NCBI RefSeq assembly: GCF_027257875.1
Contig: NZ_JAPVQY010000027.1
Coordinates: forward strand, 34,088 to 98,087
Direction: 5' to 3'
Length of the DNA stretch: 64,000 bases
Origin: Burkholderia sp. IMCC1007
GTDB taxonomy: Bacteria > Pseudomonadota > Gammaproteobacteria > Burkholderiales > Burkholderiaceae
Shown here piece by piece: positions 25,757 to 36,875 of the stretch; the stretch's first letter is position 1, and each line of letters opens with the position of its first letter. The position numbers and the translations under genes are program-made. The notes beneath the pieces are model-generated. The model saw nothing but the letters and a program-made list of their open reading frames with translations. It did no database searches and had not been told where the DNA came from.

Positions 25757-26269
25757 TCAGAACAGGTTCCGGCGGTCGGGGTCGTGCAGCGGGTCCGGCG
25801 TCTTCTGCGTGGTGCGCAGGATCCCCTGCGGATCGAAGTAGAAGCTGTACATCATGTACCAGACGTTGTCTTCCAGATACCGGTAGGTCCACACCTCGCG
25901 CTTCATCAGCGGGAAGTAGGACGTCTCGACCGGCCGGCCGAAATTGACCAGCACGTCGGTCTTCGTCCACGTGCCGATCTCCGCGCGATAGAACTCGCTC
26001 GGCTGCAGCACCTGGCGCACGTTGACGATCCTGTGCGCTGCATCGACATCGGCCGCGATGGTGATCTCGCCCATTGGCTGGGTCGGCCACATCAGGCGCT
26101 TGCCGCCGCCGGGCAGATCGTAGATCTCGCGCGGCGGGCCCATGCGCGCGACGATCGCCGACTCGTCCTGGCCGGCCTGGTATTGCTGCCACGGTTGTGC
26201 GCAACCGGCGAGCAGCGCCGCCGCACTGGCGACCAGCACCGGCAGGCGCACGGGAATGCGAATGCGCAT
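25757..26269 (-). CDS. Lipoprotein, BamE/SmpA-like fold possible
   Basis: A 170-residue secreted lipoprotein. The signal peptide ends in a lipobox L-L-A-G-C, so the mature Cys is near residue 22. Start ATG 26269 has a strong GGAGGA upstream; an earlier in-frame codon at 26329 would misplace the signal. The mature part has a G-Q-D-E-S-A-I-V-A-R-M-G-P-P pattern, seen in small outer-membrane lipoproteins of the BamE/OmlA type, and a Tyr/Trp-rich region. The function is unknown. Confidence 0.78.
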   Translation of the reverse strand: MRIRIPVRLPVLVASAAALLAGCAQPWQQYQAGQDESAIVARMGPPREIYDLPGGGKRLMWPTQPMGEITIAADVDAAHRIVNVRQVLQPSEFYRAEIGTWTKTDVLVNFGRPVETSYFPLMKREVWTYRYLEDNVWYMMYSFYFDPQGILRTTQKTPDPLHDPDRRNLF

Positions 26270-26459
26270 GGGATCCTCCAGAACTCTCTGACTGTTCAGT
26301 TGTATCACGGACGGCGCACGGCAGCGCATCGCGCCGAAAAAATCGGTGCGGATCGCAGCCGGCGGGTCGCGTATGTGTCGTGTGTCGCCATGCTTGCGGG
26401 CGGCGGGGCCGGCGGCCTATGATCCGCGCTTCTCGAACGAATCGAAGGGCAGGTAGCCG

Positions 26460-27719
26460 ATGCAGCTGTGGAAGCGATGCGCGCTCGCGTTGAGCGCGGG
26501 GTGGATGCTGGCGTCGTCCGCGTACGCGGCAGGCGAGCCGGTGCGGATCGCGCTCATCGAGGGCATGTCCGGCCCGTTCGCGAACGCGGGCGCGGCCGTC
26601 GAGCGCAACCTGCGCTTCGGCGTCGAACAGGTCAACGCGGCGGGCGGCGTGAAGCTGCGCGACGGCGCGCATCCGCTGGAGCTGGTCGTGCTCGACAGCA
26701 AGGGCAGCCCGGAAGAGGCGCTCGTGCAATTGCGCATCGCCGCGGACCGGCACATCGGATTCGTCGCGCAGGGCAACAGTTCGGCGGTCGCGGCGGCGCT
26801 CGTCGCGGCGCTCGACAAGCTGAACGCGCGCAATCCCGACAGTCGGATGCTGTTCCTCAACTATTCGGCCGACGACCCGGCGCTGACCGGCGCGCATTGC
26901 AGCTTCTGGCATTTCCGTTTCGACGCGCACGCGGGGATGCGGATGGCCGCGCTGGCCGACGTGATGGCGCGCGATCGTACCTTGCACAAGGTCTATCTGC
27001 TGAACCAGGACTACAGCTTCGGCCACGACGTCAGCGCGCTGGCGCGGCAGGCGCTGGCCGAGCGGCGCCCCGACGTGGCGATCGCCGGCGACGAATTCCA
27101 TCCGATCGGCCGGATCAAGGATTTCTCGCCGTATATCGCGAAGATCCGCGCGAGCGGCGCGGACGCGGTCGTGACCGGCAACTGGGGCAACGATCTCACG
27201 CTGCTCGTGAAGGCGGCGCGCGAGCAGGGGCTCAACGCGAAGTTCTATACGTTCTACGGCAACAGCCTCGGCGCGCCGGCGGCGCTGGGCGACGCGGGCG
27301 TCGGGCGGGTCGTCGCCGTCGCGGACTGGCATCCGAATGCGGGCGGCGCGAAATCCGACGCGTTCTATCGTGCGTTCCGAACCCGTTTCCCGGCGCCGCA
27401 GGACGACTATCCGGTGCGCCGCATGAGCCTGATGGTCGAGATGCTCGCGGCCGCGATGAACCGGGCCGGCTCGGCCGACCCCGTCGCGGTGGCGCGCGCG
27501 CTGGAGGGGCTGTCGTTCGACGACGGTTTCCATGCGTCTACCCTGCGCGCGCAGGATCACCAGCTGTTCCAGCCCCTTTACGTGATGGAAATGGACAAGG
27601 TCGGCACGGCGGGCGTGCGTTTCGACAACGAGGGCTCGGGCTTTGGCTTCCGGACGGTTCTCGCGGTTCCGGCGCAGCGCACGCAGATGCCGTCGACCTG
27701 TTCGATGACGCGCCCGTGA
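26460..27719 (+). CDS. ABC-type substrate-binding protein (LivK-like, lone)
   Basis: A 419-residue periplasmic binding protein of the branched-chain amino-acid/amide family (type I fold). A 23-residue signal peptide is cleaved after A-Y-A. The N-terminal lobe opens with I-A-L-I-E-G-M-S-G-P-F-A-N-A-G, the canonical ligand-binding start. No permease or ATPase genes are adjacent, so it may serve a transporter elsewhere or act in sensing. The substrate cannot be assigned. Confidence 0.85.
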   Translation: MQLWKRCALALSAGWMLASSAYAAGEPVRIALIEGMSGPFANAGAAVERNLRFGVEQVNAAGGVKLRDGAHPLELVVLDSKGSPEEALVQLRIAADRHIGFVAQGNSSAVAAALVAALDKLNARNPDSRMLFLNYSADDPALTGAHCSFWHFRFDAHAGMRMAALADVMARDRTLHKVYLLNQDYSFGHDVSALARQALAERRPDVAIAGDEFHPIGRIKDFSPYIAKIRASGADAVVTGNWGNDLTLLVKAAREQGLNAKFYTFYGNSLGAPAALGDAGVGRVVAVADWHPNAGGAKSDAFYRAFRTRFPAPQDDYPVRRMSLMVEMLAAAMNRAGSADPVAVARALEGLSFDDGFHASTLRAQDHQLFQPLYVMEMDKVGTAGVRFDNEGSGFGFRTVLAVPAQRTQMPSTCSMTRP

Positions 27720-27747
27720 CAGGGACGGTAGGAACGCCGTGCAGTTG

Positions 27748-27756
27748 TGCTACAAT
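27748..27756 (+). promoter_or_regulatory. Extended -10 promoter of rpsO
   Basis: TGCTACAAT is an extended -10 element (TACAAT at 27751-27756). The leader of about 75 nt contains a CACGG/CCGTG hairpin (27774-27796), a candidate S15 autoregulatory structure. Confidence 0.55.
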
Positions 27757-27836
27757 GCCCGCCGGTTGTAAGTCACGGCACGGCCATTCTTCCGTGTCCG
27801 CCTGTTAGCTAGCAATTAGGAAACCAAGGAAATCAC

Positions 27837-28106
27837 ATGTCTGTTGCAGATATCAAGAAGTCGGAAGTCGTTGCTCAGTTCGCCCGCGGTACCAACGACA
27901 CGGGTTCGCCCGAAGTCCAGGTCGCGCTGCTGACCGCACGTATCGTCGAACTGACGGGTCACTTCAAGACCCACGCGAAGGATCACCACAGCCGCCGCGG
28001 CCTGCTGCGCATGGTGAGCCGCCGCCGCAAGCTGCTCGACTACCTCAAGGGCAAGGATGCCGACCGTTACCGCGCATTGATCGAGAAGCTGGGTCTGCGT
28101 AAGTAA
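27837..28106 (+). CDS. rpsO: 30S ribosomal protein S15
   Basis: An 89-residue S15 of standard length; it binds the central domain of 16S rRNA early in 30S assembly. The core motif [13 protein letters not shown] and the D-H-H-S-R-R-G-L-L segment are intact. AAGGAAAT lies before the ATG. The rpsO-pnp order is conserved in many bacteria. Confidence 0.98.
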   Translation: MSVADIKKSEVVAQFARGTNDTGSPEVQVALLTARIVELTGHFKTHAKDHHSRRGLLRMVSRRRKLLDYLKGKDADRYRALIEKLGLRK

Positions 28107-28129
28107 TCGAGGCGATTGCCGCCAGCAAG

Positions 28130-28167
28130 ATGCCTGTGTCAGTCCGCTGATGCAGGCATTTTGTTTT
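28130..28167 (+). terminator. Terminator between rpsO and pnp
   Basis: ATGCCTG (28130-28136) pairs with CAGGCAT (28153-28159), with an inner TCAG/CTGA pair and loop TCCG. A TTTTGTTTTT tract follows. It probably attenuates rather than fully blocks read-through into pnp. Confidence 0.75.
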
Positions 28168-28259
28168 TGCGCGGTGCGTAGCGTCACGCGCACCGCAGGT
28201 CGTTCGGCACGTGGATGCCGGACTGCCGGAACGGCTGATGCCGGGGTCGGGATTTGTGT

Positions 28260-28298
28260 CATTCCAGCGCGCTGCTCGGCGAGCGACGCACTGGAATG
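28260..28298 (+). promoter_or_regulatory. Long hairpin in the pnp leader
   Basis: CATTCCAG (28260-28267) pairs with CTGGAATG (28291-28298), with further inner pairing (GCTC/GAGC). It stands 100 nt before pnp, resembling in position the RNase III-processed leader hairpin used in PNPase autocontrol in E. coli. Confidence 0.5.
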
Positions 28299-28397
28299 GC
28301 ATAAAAAACACACCTTGCTCCGGGTGATTCAGTCGGGACGCCGCCGCGCGGGATGGCCCGGGCGGCGAATGAAATGAATGAATTCAAAGGAGCAACC

Positions 28398-30545
28398 ATG
28401 TCCATGTTCAACAAGGTCGTGAAGGAATTCCAGTGGGGCCAGCACAAGGTGCGCCTCGAAACCGGTGAAGTCGCCCGTCAGGCGAGCGGTGCCGTGATCG
28501 TCGACGTGGAAGATACCGTCGTGCTGGCAACCGTCGTCGGCGCGAAGTCGGCGAAGCCGGGTCAGGATTTCTTCCCGCTGACCGTCGACTACCTCGAAAA
28601 GACCTACTCGGCCGGCAAGATCCCGGGCGGCTTCTTCCGTCGCGAAGGCCGTCCGTCGGAGCACGAGACGCTGACGTCGCGCCTGATCGACCGTCCGCTG
28701 CGCCCGCTGTTCCCGGAAGGCTTCTACAACGAAGTGCAGGTCGTGATCCACGTGCTGTCCGTGAACCCGGAAATCCCGGCGGACATCCCCGCGCTGATCG
28801 GCGCATCGGCTGCGCTCGCCGTGTCGGGCCTGCCGTTCAACGGTCCGGTCGGTGCCGCGCGCGTCGCATACATCAACAACGCATACGTGCTGAACCCGAC
28901 GCGTGACCAGATCAAGGCATCGAGCCTCGACCTCGTCGTCGCCGGTACGGAGCGCGCGGTGCTGATGGTCGAATCGGAAGCCGACCAGCTGCCGGAAGAC
29001 GTGATGCTGGGCGCCGTGGTGTTCGGCCACGAGCAGATGCAGATCGCGATCGACGCGATCCACGAACTGGTGCGCGAAGGCGGCAAGCCCGAGTGGGACT
29101 GGCAGCCGGCCCCGAAGAACGAAGCGCTGATCGCGCGCGTGACGGAACTGGCGCACGGCGACCTGCTCGCCGCTTACCAGCTGCGCGACAAGCAGGCACG
29201 TTCGACGAAGCTGAAGGAAGTCTACGCAGCGACCTCGGCGAAGCTCGAGGAAGACGCACTGGCGGCCGGCACGGTCGCGGCCGACAAGGCCACGGTCGGC
29301 AACATCCTGTTCGACATCGAAGCGAAGATCGTCCGTTCGCAGATCCTGAACGGCGAGCCGCGCATCGACGGTCGCGACACGCGCACCGTGCGTCCGATCG
29401 AGATCCGCACGGGCGTGCTGCCGCGCACCCACGGTTCGGCGCTGTTCACGCGTGGCGAGACGCAGGCGCTGGTCGTCGCGACGCTCGGCACGAAGGGTGA
29501 CGAGCAGATCATCGATGCGCTCGAAGGCGAATACCGCGAGCGCTTCATGCTCCACTACAACATGCCCCCGTTCGCGACCGGCGAAACGGGCCGCGTCGGC
29601 TCGCCGAAGCGCCGCGAAATCGGCCACGGCCGGCTGGCCAAGCGCGCGCTGGTCAAGTGCCTGCCGAGCGCCGACGAATTCGGCTACTCGATCCGCGTCG
29701 TGTCGGAAATCACCGAGTCGAACGGTTCGTCGTCGATGGCATCGGTGTGCGGCGGCTGCCTCGCGCTGATGGACGCCGGCGTGCCGATGAAGGCACACGT
29801 CGCGGGCATCGCGATGGGCCTGATCCTCGAAGGCAACAAGTTCGCGGTGCTGACCGACATCCTCGGCGACGAAGATCACCTCGGCGACATGGACTTCAAG
29901 GTGGCCGGCACGGAGCAAGGCGTGACGGCACTGCAGATGGACATCAAGATCCAGGGCATCACGAAGGAAATCATGCAGGTCGCGCTCGCGCAGGCGAAGG
30001 AAGGCCGCATGCACATCCTCGGCAAGATGACGTCGGCGGTCTCGGGTGCGAACACGCAGCTGTCGGAATTCGCGCCGCGCATGATCACGATCAAGATCAA
30101 CCCGGAAAAGATCCGCGACGTGATCGGCAAGGGCGGTTCGGTGATCCGCGCGCTGACCGAAGAAACGGGCACGACCATCGACATCTCGGACGACGGCGTC
30201 GTGACGATCGCGAGCACGAACAGCGAAGGCATGGCCGAAGCGAAGAAGCGCATCGAGCAGATCACGGCCGAGATCGAAGTCGGCCAGGTGTACGAAGGCA
30301 CGGTGCTCAAGCTGCTCGATTTCGGTGCGATCGTGAACCTGCTGCCGGGCAAGGACGGCCTGCTGCACATCTCGGAAATCGTCAACGAGCGCGTGAAGGA
30401 CATCAACGACTACCTGAAGGAAGGTCAGCAGGTCAAGGTCAAGGTGATCCAGACGGACGAGAAGGGTCGCGTGCGCCTGTCGGCGAAGGCACTGCTGAAC
30501 GAAGCCGCTGCCGCGTCGCAGTCCGATACGCCGCCGCAGCAGTAA
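28398..30545 (+). CDS. pnp: Polyribonucleotide nucleotidyltransferase (PNPase)
   Basis: A 715-residue 3'-5' phosphorolytic exoribonuclease, core of the RNA degradosome. Two RNase PH domains (about 1-220 and 310-545) carry F-F-R-R-E-G-R-P in the first. A KH domain follows with [11 protein letters not shown] near residue 577, then an S1 domain (V-G-Q-V-Y-E-G-T-V near 628 to G-L-L-H-I-S-E-I). ATG 28398 has AAAGGAG upstream and matches family length; ATG 28353 is rejected. Confidence 0.97.
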   Translation: MSMFNKVVKEFQWGQHKVRLETGEVARQASGAVIVDVEDTVVLATVVGAKSAKPGQDFFPLTVDYLEKTYSAGKIPGGFFRREGRPSEHETLTSRLIDRPLRPLFPEGFYNEVQVVIHVLSVNPEIPADIPALIGASAALAVSGLPFNGPVGAARVAYINNAYVLNPTRDQIKASSLDLVVAGTERAVLMVESEADQLPEDVMLGAVVFGHEQMQIAIDAIHELVREGGKPEWDWQPAPKNEALIARVTELAHGDLLAAYQLRDKQARSTKLKEVYAATSAKLEEDALAAGTVAADKATVGNILFDIEAKIVRSQILNGEPRIDGRDTRTVRPIEIRTGVLPRTHGSALFTRGETQALVVATLGTKGDEQIIDALEGEYRERFMLHYNMPPFATGETGRVGSPKRREIGHGRLAKRALVKCLPSADEFGYSIRVVSEITESNGSSSMASVCGGCLALMDAGVPMKAHVAGIAMGLILEGNKFAVLTDILGDEDHLGDMDFKVAGTEQGVTALQMDIKIQGITKEIMQVALAQAKEGRMHILGKMTSAVSGANTQLSEFAPRMITIKINPEKIRDVIGKGGSVIRALTEETGTTIDISDDGVVTIASTNSEGMAEAKKRIEQITAEIEVGQVYEGTVLKLLDFGAIVNLLPGKDGLLHISEIVNERVKDINDYLKEGQQVKVKVIQTDEKGRVRLSAKALLNEAAAASQSDTPPQQ

Positions 30546-30557
30546 GCGGACAGACAT

Positions 30558-30597
30558 GAAAACGGCCGGCAGTGCGAAAGCGTGCCGGCCGTTTTTT
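30558..30597 (+). terminator. Intrinsic terminator after pnp
   Basis: AAACGGCCGGCA pairs with TGCCGGCCGTTT around an 11-nt loop and ends in a run of six T. Confidence 0.88.
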
Positions 30598-30687
30598 CTG
30601 TAGCATCGTTGTGCGGCGCAGCAGCGCCGGCGAATTGCCCGTGCCGCGCACGGGTTCGTCCCCGATTCCGATCCTGGAGCGACTGCC

Positions 30688-31707
30688 ATGAAAGCCATCG
30701 AAATCACCGAATTCGGCGCGCCCGACGTGCTGAAGCTCGCGGAGCGTCCGCGCCCCGAACCGAAGCGCGGCGAGGTGCTGATCAAGGTGTCGGCTTCCGG
30801 CGTGAACCGGCCCGACGTATTCCAGCGCAAGGGCGCATATGCGCCGCCGCCGGGTGCGTCGGACCTGCCCGGCCTCGAAGTGGCGGGCGAGATCGTCGGC
30901 GGCGACCTGTCGGATGCCGCGTCGAATCCGTTCGGCCTGAAGCTCGGCGATCGCGTCTGTGCGCTGCTCGCGGGCGGCGGCTATGCCGAGTATGCGGTAG
31001 CGCCGCTGCCGCAATGCCTGCCGGTGCCCGAAGGGCTCACCGACATCGAAGCCGCATCGTTGCCGGAAACGTTCTTCACGGTGTGGAGCAACGTGTTCGA
31101 TCGCGCGCAGCTCGGCGCGGGCGAGGGCGGCGAGCAGGAAACGCTGCTCGTGCAGGGCGGCTCGAGCGGCATCGGCGTGACGGCGATCCAGATCGCGCAC
31201 GCGCTAGGTTTTCGCGTGTTCGCGACGGCCGGCAACGCCGACAAATGCCGGGCATGCGAGGCACTCGGCGCCGAACGTGCGATCAACTACAAGACCGAGG
31301 ACTTCGTCGGGGTCGTGAAGTCGCTGACGCACGATCGCGGCGTCGACGTGATCCTCGACATGGTGGCGGGCTCATACGTGCCGCGCGAATTGTCCGCGCT
31401 CGCGGACGGCGGCCGGCTCGTGCTGATCGCGCTGCTCGGCGGTGCGAAGGCCGAGGTGAATCTCAACGAGATCCTGCGCCGCCGGCTGACGGTGACGGGT
31501 TCGACGCTGCGTCCGCGTCCGGTCGAGTTCAAGGCACGGATCGCTGCGCAGTTGAACGCGCGCGTGTGGCCGCTGCTCGCCGACGGGCGCATCAAGCCGG
31601 TCATCTACCGCGTGCTGCCGGCCGGCGAGGCCGCGCAGGCGCATGCGCTGATGGAAAGCGGCGAGCACATCGGCAAGATCGTGCTCGATTGGGGCGCGAA
31701 CGCGTGA
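30688..31707 (+). CDS. NAD(P)H quinone oxidoreductase (PIG3/QOR family)
   Basis: A 339-residue zinc-free medium-chain reductase. An N-terminal GroES-like domain (S-G-V-N-R-P-D-V-F-Q-R-K-G, P-G-L-E-V-A-G) precedes a Rossmann domain with G-S-S-G-I-G-V-T-A near residue 152. The Q-R-K-G-x-Y segment and lack of the Cys zinc ligands match the PIG3/TIGR02824 group, which reduces quinones. It is monocistronic by position, between the pnp terminator and the tpiA promoter. Confidence 0.88.
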   Translation: MKAIEITEFGAPDVLKLAERPRPEPKRGEVLIKVSASGVNRPDVFQRKGAYAPPPGASDLPGLEVAGEIVGGDLSDAASNPFGLKLGDRVCALLAGGGYAEYAVAPLPQCLPVPEGLTDIEAASLPETFFTVWSNVFDRAQLGAGEGGEQETLLVQGGSSGIGVTAIQIAHALGFRVFATAGNADKCRACEALGAERAINYKTEDFVGVVKSLTHDRGVDVILDMVAGSYVPRELSALADGGRLVLIALLGGAKAEVNLNEILRRRLTVTGSTLRPRPVEFKARIAAQLNARVWPLLADGRIKPVIYRVLPAGEAAQAHALMESGEHIGKIVLDWGANA

Positions 31708-31738
31708 GGGCCCGTGCAGCGGGCTTGACATGCGCGGT

Positions 31739-31768
31739 TTGACCGGTTCAAGCCGTGCGCAGTAAAAT
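31739..31768 (+). promoter_or_regulatory. Promoter of tpiA
   Basis: TTGACC (31739-31744), an 18-bp spacer and TAAAAT (31763-31768). A TTGACA 14 bp further up has no matching -10. The leader of about 85 nt includes the 11-bp tandem repeat. Confidence 0.6.
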
Positions 31769-31818
31769 CGCGGGTTTGCTTCGCCAGATCAAACCTGACG
31801 GCCGTTGAGCGGCGCGTT

Positions 31819-31861
31819 AATGACACGTTAGTGACACGATAGTGACGAGACAGACACGATG
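31819..31861. repeat. 11-bp tandem repeat abutting the tpiA start
   Basis: Units read aatgacacgtt, agtgacacgat, agtgacgagac, agacacgatg. There are about four copies, and the last overlaps the tpiA ATG. The leader lacks a clear Shine-Dalgarno because of this repeat. Confidence 0.65.
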
Positions 31862-32614
31862 TCGAAACAAAGAACAAAGCGAGTGATCGGCAACTGGAAG
31901 ATGCACGGCCGGCTGGCCGGCAACCAGGCATTGCTGAACGAAGTGGTGCAGGGTGCGGGCGCGGTGGTGGCGGAAACGTCGATCGGCGTGTGCGTGCCGT
32001 TCCCTTACCTCGCGCAGGTTCAGGCGCAACTCGGCGATGGCCGTGTCGTGTTCGGCGCGCAGGACGTGTCCGCGCACGAGCAGGGCGCGTTCACCGGTGA
32101 AGTGGCGGCTGCCATGGTTGCGGAGTTCGGCGCGCGTTATGCGATCGTCGGTCACTCGGAGCGTCGTGCGTATCACGGCGAAAGCAGCGAGACGGTTGCG
32201 GCGAAGGCGCAACGCGCGCTCGCGGCGGGCCTCACGCCTGTCGTGTGCGTCGGCGAGACGCTCGACGAGCGCGAAGCGGGCGCGACCGAGCAGGTGGTCG
32301 GTGCGCAGCTCGACGCCGTGCTGGCCGTGCTGACGGCCGACGAAGCGGCGCGCATCGTCGTCGCATACGAGCCGGTCTGGGCGATCGGCACTGGCAAGAG
32401 CGCGACGTCGGCGCAGGCGCAGGACGTCCACGCATTCCTGCGTGCGCGTCTGGCGGCGAAGGGCGCGGCCGACGTGTCGGTGCTGTACGGCGGCAGCGTG
32501 AAGCCGGACAACGCGGAAGAGCTGTTCGCGCAGCCGGACATCGACGGCGGCCTGATCGGCGGCGCGTCGCTGAAGGCGGAAGATTTCCTGGCGATCTGCC
32601 GGGCTGCACGTTGA
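31859..32614 (+). CDS. tpiA: Triosephosphate isomerase
   Basis: A 251-residue glycolytic TIM barrel interconverting DHAP and glyceraldehyde-3-phosphate. G-N-W-K-M-H includes the catalytic Lys (about residue 14). I-V-G-H-S-E-R-R carries the electrophilic His (about 100). [12 protein letters not shown] carries the base Glu (about 170) and the flexible loop. G-G-S-V-K-P binds phosphate. It is followed by secG, 72 bp away, a conserved order in proteobacteria. Confidence 0.97.
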   Translation: MSKQRTKRVIGNWKMHGRLAGNQALLNEVVQGAGAVVAETSIGVCVPFPYLAQVQAQLGDGRVVFGAQDVSAHEQGAFTGEVAAAMVAEFGARYAIVGHSERRAYHGESSETVAAKAQRALAAGLTPVVCVGETLDEREAGATEQVVGAQLDAVLAVLTADEAARIVVAYEPVWAIGTGKSATSAQAQDVHAFLRARLAAKGAADVSVLYGGSVKPDNAEELFAQPDIDGGLIGGASLKAEDFLAICRAAR

Positions 32615-32686
32615 GCGGCTCGGGATCGAATTGAACCATGATGGCGGCCGGTCGGTCCGGTTGCCTGATCCAATCGGATGGATGTG

Positions 32687-33073
32687 ATGCTGTTATTCAA
32701 GACGCTGATTATTGTGGTGCAGGTGCTGTCTGCACTCGGTGTGATTGGTCTCGTGCTGCTGCAGCACGGCAAGGGCGCCGACATGGGCGCCGCATTCGGC
32801 AGCGGCGCGTCGGGCAGCCTGTTCGGTGCGACGGGCTCGGCGAACTTCCTGTCGCGCACGACGGGCATTCTCGCGACGATCTTCTTCGTTGCGACGCTCG
32901 CGCTGACGTATCTCGGCTCGTACAAGTCGACGCCGTCGGCGGGCGTGCTGGGTGCGGTCGCGACCGCACCCGCATCGGCGTCTGCCGCGTCGGCACCGGC
33001 TGTCGCCGCGTCCGCCGCTGCGTCGTCGGGTGCTTCGGCCGCGAGCGCGCCGGGCCAGGACGTCCCGAAATAA
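32687..33073 (+). CDS. secG: Preprotein translocase subunit SecG
   Basis: A 128-residue inner-membrane subunit of SecYEG with two helices (residues 3-22 and about 52-72). The conserved loop L-L-Q-H-G-K-G-A-D-M-G-A-x-F-G lies between them. The C-terminal 45 residues are Ala/Ser-rich low complexity. ATG 32678 (three more residues) is the alternative start; 32687 fits the family N-terminus and has a GGATGG-type site upstream. Confidence 0.92.
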   Translation: MLLFKTLIIVVQVLSALGVIGLVLLQHGKGADMGAAFGSGASGSLFGATGSANFLSRTTGILATIFFVATLALTYLGSYKSTPSAGVLGAVATAPASASAASAPAVAASAAASSGASAASAPGQDVPK

Positions 33074-33098
33074 AAGCTGAAATATTTCCCGTTGTGCG

Positions 33099-33127
33099 TT
33101 GAACAATTCTGAAAGACAGGTTAGAAT
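33099..33127 (+). promoter_or_regulatory. Promoter of tRNA-Leu
   Basis: TTGAAC (33099-33104), 17 bp, TAGAAT (33122-33127). The predicted start is about 50 nt before the mature tRNA. Confidence 0.65.
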
Positions 33128-33183
33128 TTAATTCTTGAAGCGATTCGCGGGAAACAGGCAGTACGACCCGAGTTGCATGCAGT

Positions 33184-33268
33184 GCCGACGTGGTGAAATT
33201 GGTAGACACGCTATCTTGAGGGGGTAGTGGCGAAAGCTGTGCGAGTTCGAGTCTCGCCGTCGGCACCA
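33184..33268 (+). tRNA. tRNA-Leu (GAG)
   Basis: An 85-nt class II tRNA with encoded CCA. Acceptor GCCGACG (33184-33190) pairs with CGTCGGC (33258-33264), discriminator A. The anticodon stem CTATC/GGTAG encloses loop TTGAGGG, so the anticodon is GAG (reads CUC/CUU). A long variable arm and the GTTCGAGTC T-loop are present. It reads codons used frequently in this genome. Confidence 0.96.
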
Positions 33269-33277
33269 AAGTTACTC

Positions 33278-33311
33278 AATGCCAGCCGCTTCCGAGTGGC
33301 TGGCATTTTTC
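33278..33311 (+). terminator. Intrinsic terminator after tRNA-Leu
   Basis: AATGCCAGCC (33278-33287) pairs with GGCTGGCATT (33298-33307), followed by T residues. It separates the tRNA from the nuo operon. Confidence 0.85.
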
Positions 33312-33423
33312 ATTTCTGGGGTGTGTCTTGCGATTGTCTTGTGATCGCAGGCACTCCGAAATGATTCCTTTCGCCGGAAGTGGTATTCTCCGGACGCTCA
33401 GAACTAACCGATAGAGGATTGCC

Positions 33424-33783
33424 TTGAACCTCGCAGCCTATTACCCCGTCTTGTTGTTCCTCCTCGTGGGCACTGGTTTAGGTATAGCGCTGATCAGCAT
33501 CGGCAAGCTTCTTGGTCCCAACAAGCCGGACGTCGAGAAGAACGCACCATACGAGTGCGGCTTCGAAGCCTTTGAAGACGCCCGGATGAAATTCGACGTC
33601 CGGTACTACCTCGTCGCCATCCTGTTCATCATCTTCGATCTCGAAACCGCATTTCTGTTTCCGTGGGGCGTCGCGCTGCGGGACATCGGCTGGCCCGGTT
33701 TCATCGCAATGATGATTTTCCTGCTCGAATTCCTGTTGGGCTTTGCCTACATCTGGAAGAAGGGCGGCCTCGACTGGGAGTGA
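33424..33783 (+). CDS. nuoA: NADH-quinone oxidoreductase subunit A
   Basis: A 119-residue membrane subunit of complex I with three helices. The loop [10 protein letters not shown] near residues 39-48 carries the conserved Cys and acidic residues, and [11 protein letters not shown] is in the second helix. It starts at TTG 33424, with GAGGA nearby. It is first of the 14-gene nuo operon, which continues to nuoN at 48314. Confidence 0.96.
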   Translation: MNLAAYYPVLLFLLVGTGLGIALISIGKLLGPNKPDVEKNAPYECGFEAFEDARMKFDVRYYLVAILFIIFDLETAFLFPWGVALRDIGWPGFIAMMIFLLEFLLGFAYIWKKGGLDWE

Positions 33784-33845
33784 TGGGCTAATCGCCGGTT
33801 TGCATGGGCGGCCACGCTGGGTCGCCCGTCTGGAGTGGAAAGCAA

Positions 33846-34325
33846 ATGAGTATCGAAGGGGTCTTGAAGGAAGGGTTTGTCACCACGACGGCTGACAAGC
33901 TGATCAACTGGACGCGTACCGGCTCGCTGTGGCCGATGACGTTCGGACTCGCATGTTGCGCCGTCGAGATGATGCATGCGGGCGCCGCCCGTTATGACCT
34001 GGACCGGTTCGGTGTCGTGTTCCGTCCGAGTCCGCGTCAGTCCGACGTGATGATCGTTGCCGGCACGCTCTGCAACAAGATGGCGCCCGCACTGCGCCGC
34101 GTGTACGACCAGATGGCCGAGCCGCGCTGGGTGATCTCGATGGGGTCGTGCGCGAATGGCGGCGGCTACTACCACTACTCGTACTCGGTGGTCCGCGGCT
34201 GTGACCGGATCGTGCCGGTCGACGTCTACGTGCCGGGTTGTCCGCCCACCGCCGAGGCGCTCGTGTACGGCGTGATCCAGCTTCAGGCGAAGATCCGCCG
34301 CACCAGCACCATCGCCCGTCAATAA
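33846..34325 (+). CDS. nuoB: NADH-quinone oxidoreductase subunit B
   Basis: A 159-residue peripheral-arm subunit binding the terminal [4Fe-4S] cluster N2 next to the quinone site. Ligands are visible as the tandem Cys in F-G-L-A-C-C-A-V-E, Cys in G-S-C-A-N, and Cys in V-P-G-C-P-P. The start M-S-I-E-G-V is chosen; the in-frame codon at 33804 adds 14 unconserved residues. Confidence 0.96.
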
Positions 34326-34346
34326 AGCCCCGAGCGTCCCCTCAAT

Positions 34347-34949
34347 ATGGCAAGCAAAATCGAGACCCTCAAGGCAAACCTCGAAGCCGCGCTCGGCGCG
34401 CGCGTGGTGAGCCTCACCGAAGCGATCGGTGAACTGACGCTCGTCGTGAAGGCGAGCGATTACCTCGAAGTCGCAAAGACGCTGCGCGACGATCCGAAGC
34501 TCCGTTTCGAGCAGCTGATCGACCTCTGCGGCGTGGACTACCAGACCTACGGCGACGGCGCCTACGACGGCCCGCGTTTCGCTGCCGTGTCGCACCTGCT
34601 GTCGGTCACGAACAATTGGCGCCTGCGCGTTCGCGTATTCGCGCCGGACGACGATCTGCCGATCGTGGCATCGGTCGTCGACATCTGGACCTCCGCAAAC
34701 TGGTATGAACGCGAAGCGTTCGACCTGTACGGCCTGGTGTTCGAAGGGCACCCCGATCTGCGCCGCATCCTCACCGACTACGGCTTCATCGGTCACCCGT
34801 TCCGCAAGGACTTCCCGGTGTCGGGCTACGTCGAAATGCGCTACGACCCGGAAGAGAAGCGGGTGGTCTACCAGCCGGTGACGATCGAGCCGCGCGAAAT
34901 CACGCCGCGCGTGATCCGCGAGGATCGCTATGGCGGTCTGAAACATTAA
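34347..34949 (+). CDS. nuoC: NADH-quinone oxidoreductase subunit C
   Basis: A 200-residue 30-kDa-type subunit of the connecting module. The signature [22 protein letters not shown] is near residues 122-143. It is separate from nuoD here, unlike the NuoCD fusion of E. coli. Confidence 0.95.
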   Translation: MASKIETLKANLEAALGARVVSLTEAIGELTLVVKASDYLEVAKTLRDDPKLRFEQLIDLCGVDYQTYGDGAYDGPRFAAVSHLLSVTNNWRLRVRVFAPDDDLPIVASVVDIWTSANWYEREAFDLYGLVFEGHPDLRRILTDYGFIGHPFRKDFPVSGYVEMRYDPEEKRVVYQPVTIEPREITPRVIREDRYGGLKH

Positions 34950-34958
34950 GGGGGCGTC

Positions 34959-36212
<1,254 letters not shown>

Positions 36213-36389
36213 AGGTCGCGCCGCCTGCGCGAGCGGGCGGCGAGCAGCAAGTCACGCGAAGTCACATGCGGTTGCGCTGAACCGGCGCGGCTTCGCAAGC
36301 TGTCAACAGTGAGCGCCAGGTCTGCCGTGCATGCACCGCAGTGCGGCAGGTTGTTCGTTCGGTAGGAATTGAAAGAGTCGTGTCTGAAA

Positions 36390-36875
36390 ATGATCTCAGC
36401 TGAAGGCCTGAAGGAAATCGATCGCGCGTTGACGAAGTATCCCGCCGATCAGAAACAGTCCGCCGTGATGTCGGCGTTGGCCGTCGCTCAGGAAGAGCAC
36501 GGCTGGCTGTCGCCCGAACTGATGCAGTTCGTCGCGAACTATCTCGGCATGCCGGCCGTCGCGGTGCAGGAAGTCGCGACGTTCTACACGATGTACGAGC
36601 TCAAACCGGTCGGCAAGCACAAGATCACGCTCTGTACGAACCTCCCGTGCCAGTTGGGGCCGCACGGCGGCGCCGAAGCGACGGCCGACTACCTGAAACA
36701 GAAGCTGGGCATCGACTTCGGCGAGACCACGCCCGATGGCAAGTTCACGCTGAAGGAAGGCGAATGCATGGGCTCGTGCGGCGATGCGCCGGTGCTGCTG
36801 GTGAACAATCACAGAATGTGCAGCTTCATGAGCCGCGACAAGATCGACCAGCTGCTTGAGGAGCTTTCGAAATGA
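36390..36875 (+). CDS. nuoE: NADH-quinone oxidoreductase subunit E
   Basis: A 161-residue thioredoxin-like subunit with the [2Fe-2S] cluster N1a. Cys ligands are visible in C-T-N-L-P-C (about 87-92) and C-M-G-S-C-G (about 128-133). ATG 36390 fits family length; the in-frame codon at 36369 has no usable ribosome site. The stop overlaps the nuoF start (ATGA). Confidence 0.95.
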   Translation: MISAEGLKEIDRALTKYPADQKQSAVMSALAVAQEEHGWLSPELMQFVANYLGMPAVAVQEVATFYTMYELKPVGKHKITLCTNLPCQLGPHGGAEATADYLKQKLGIDFGETTPDGKFTLKEGECMGSCGDAPVLLVNNHRMCSFMSRDKIDQLLEELSK

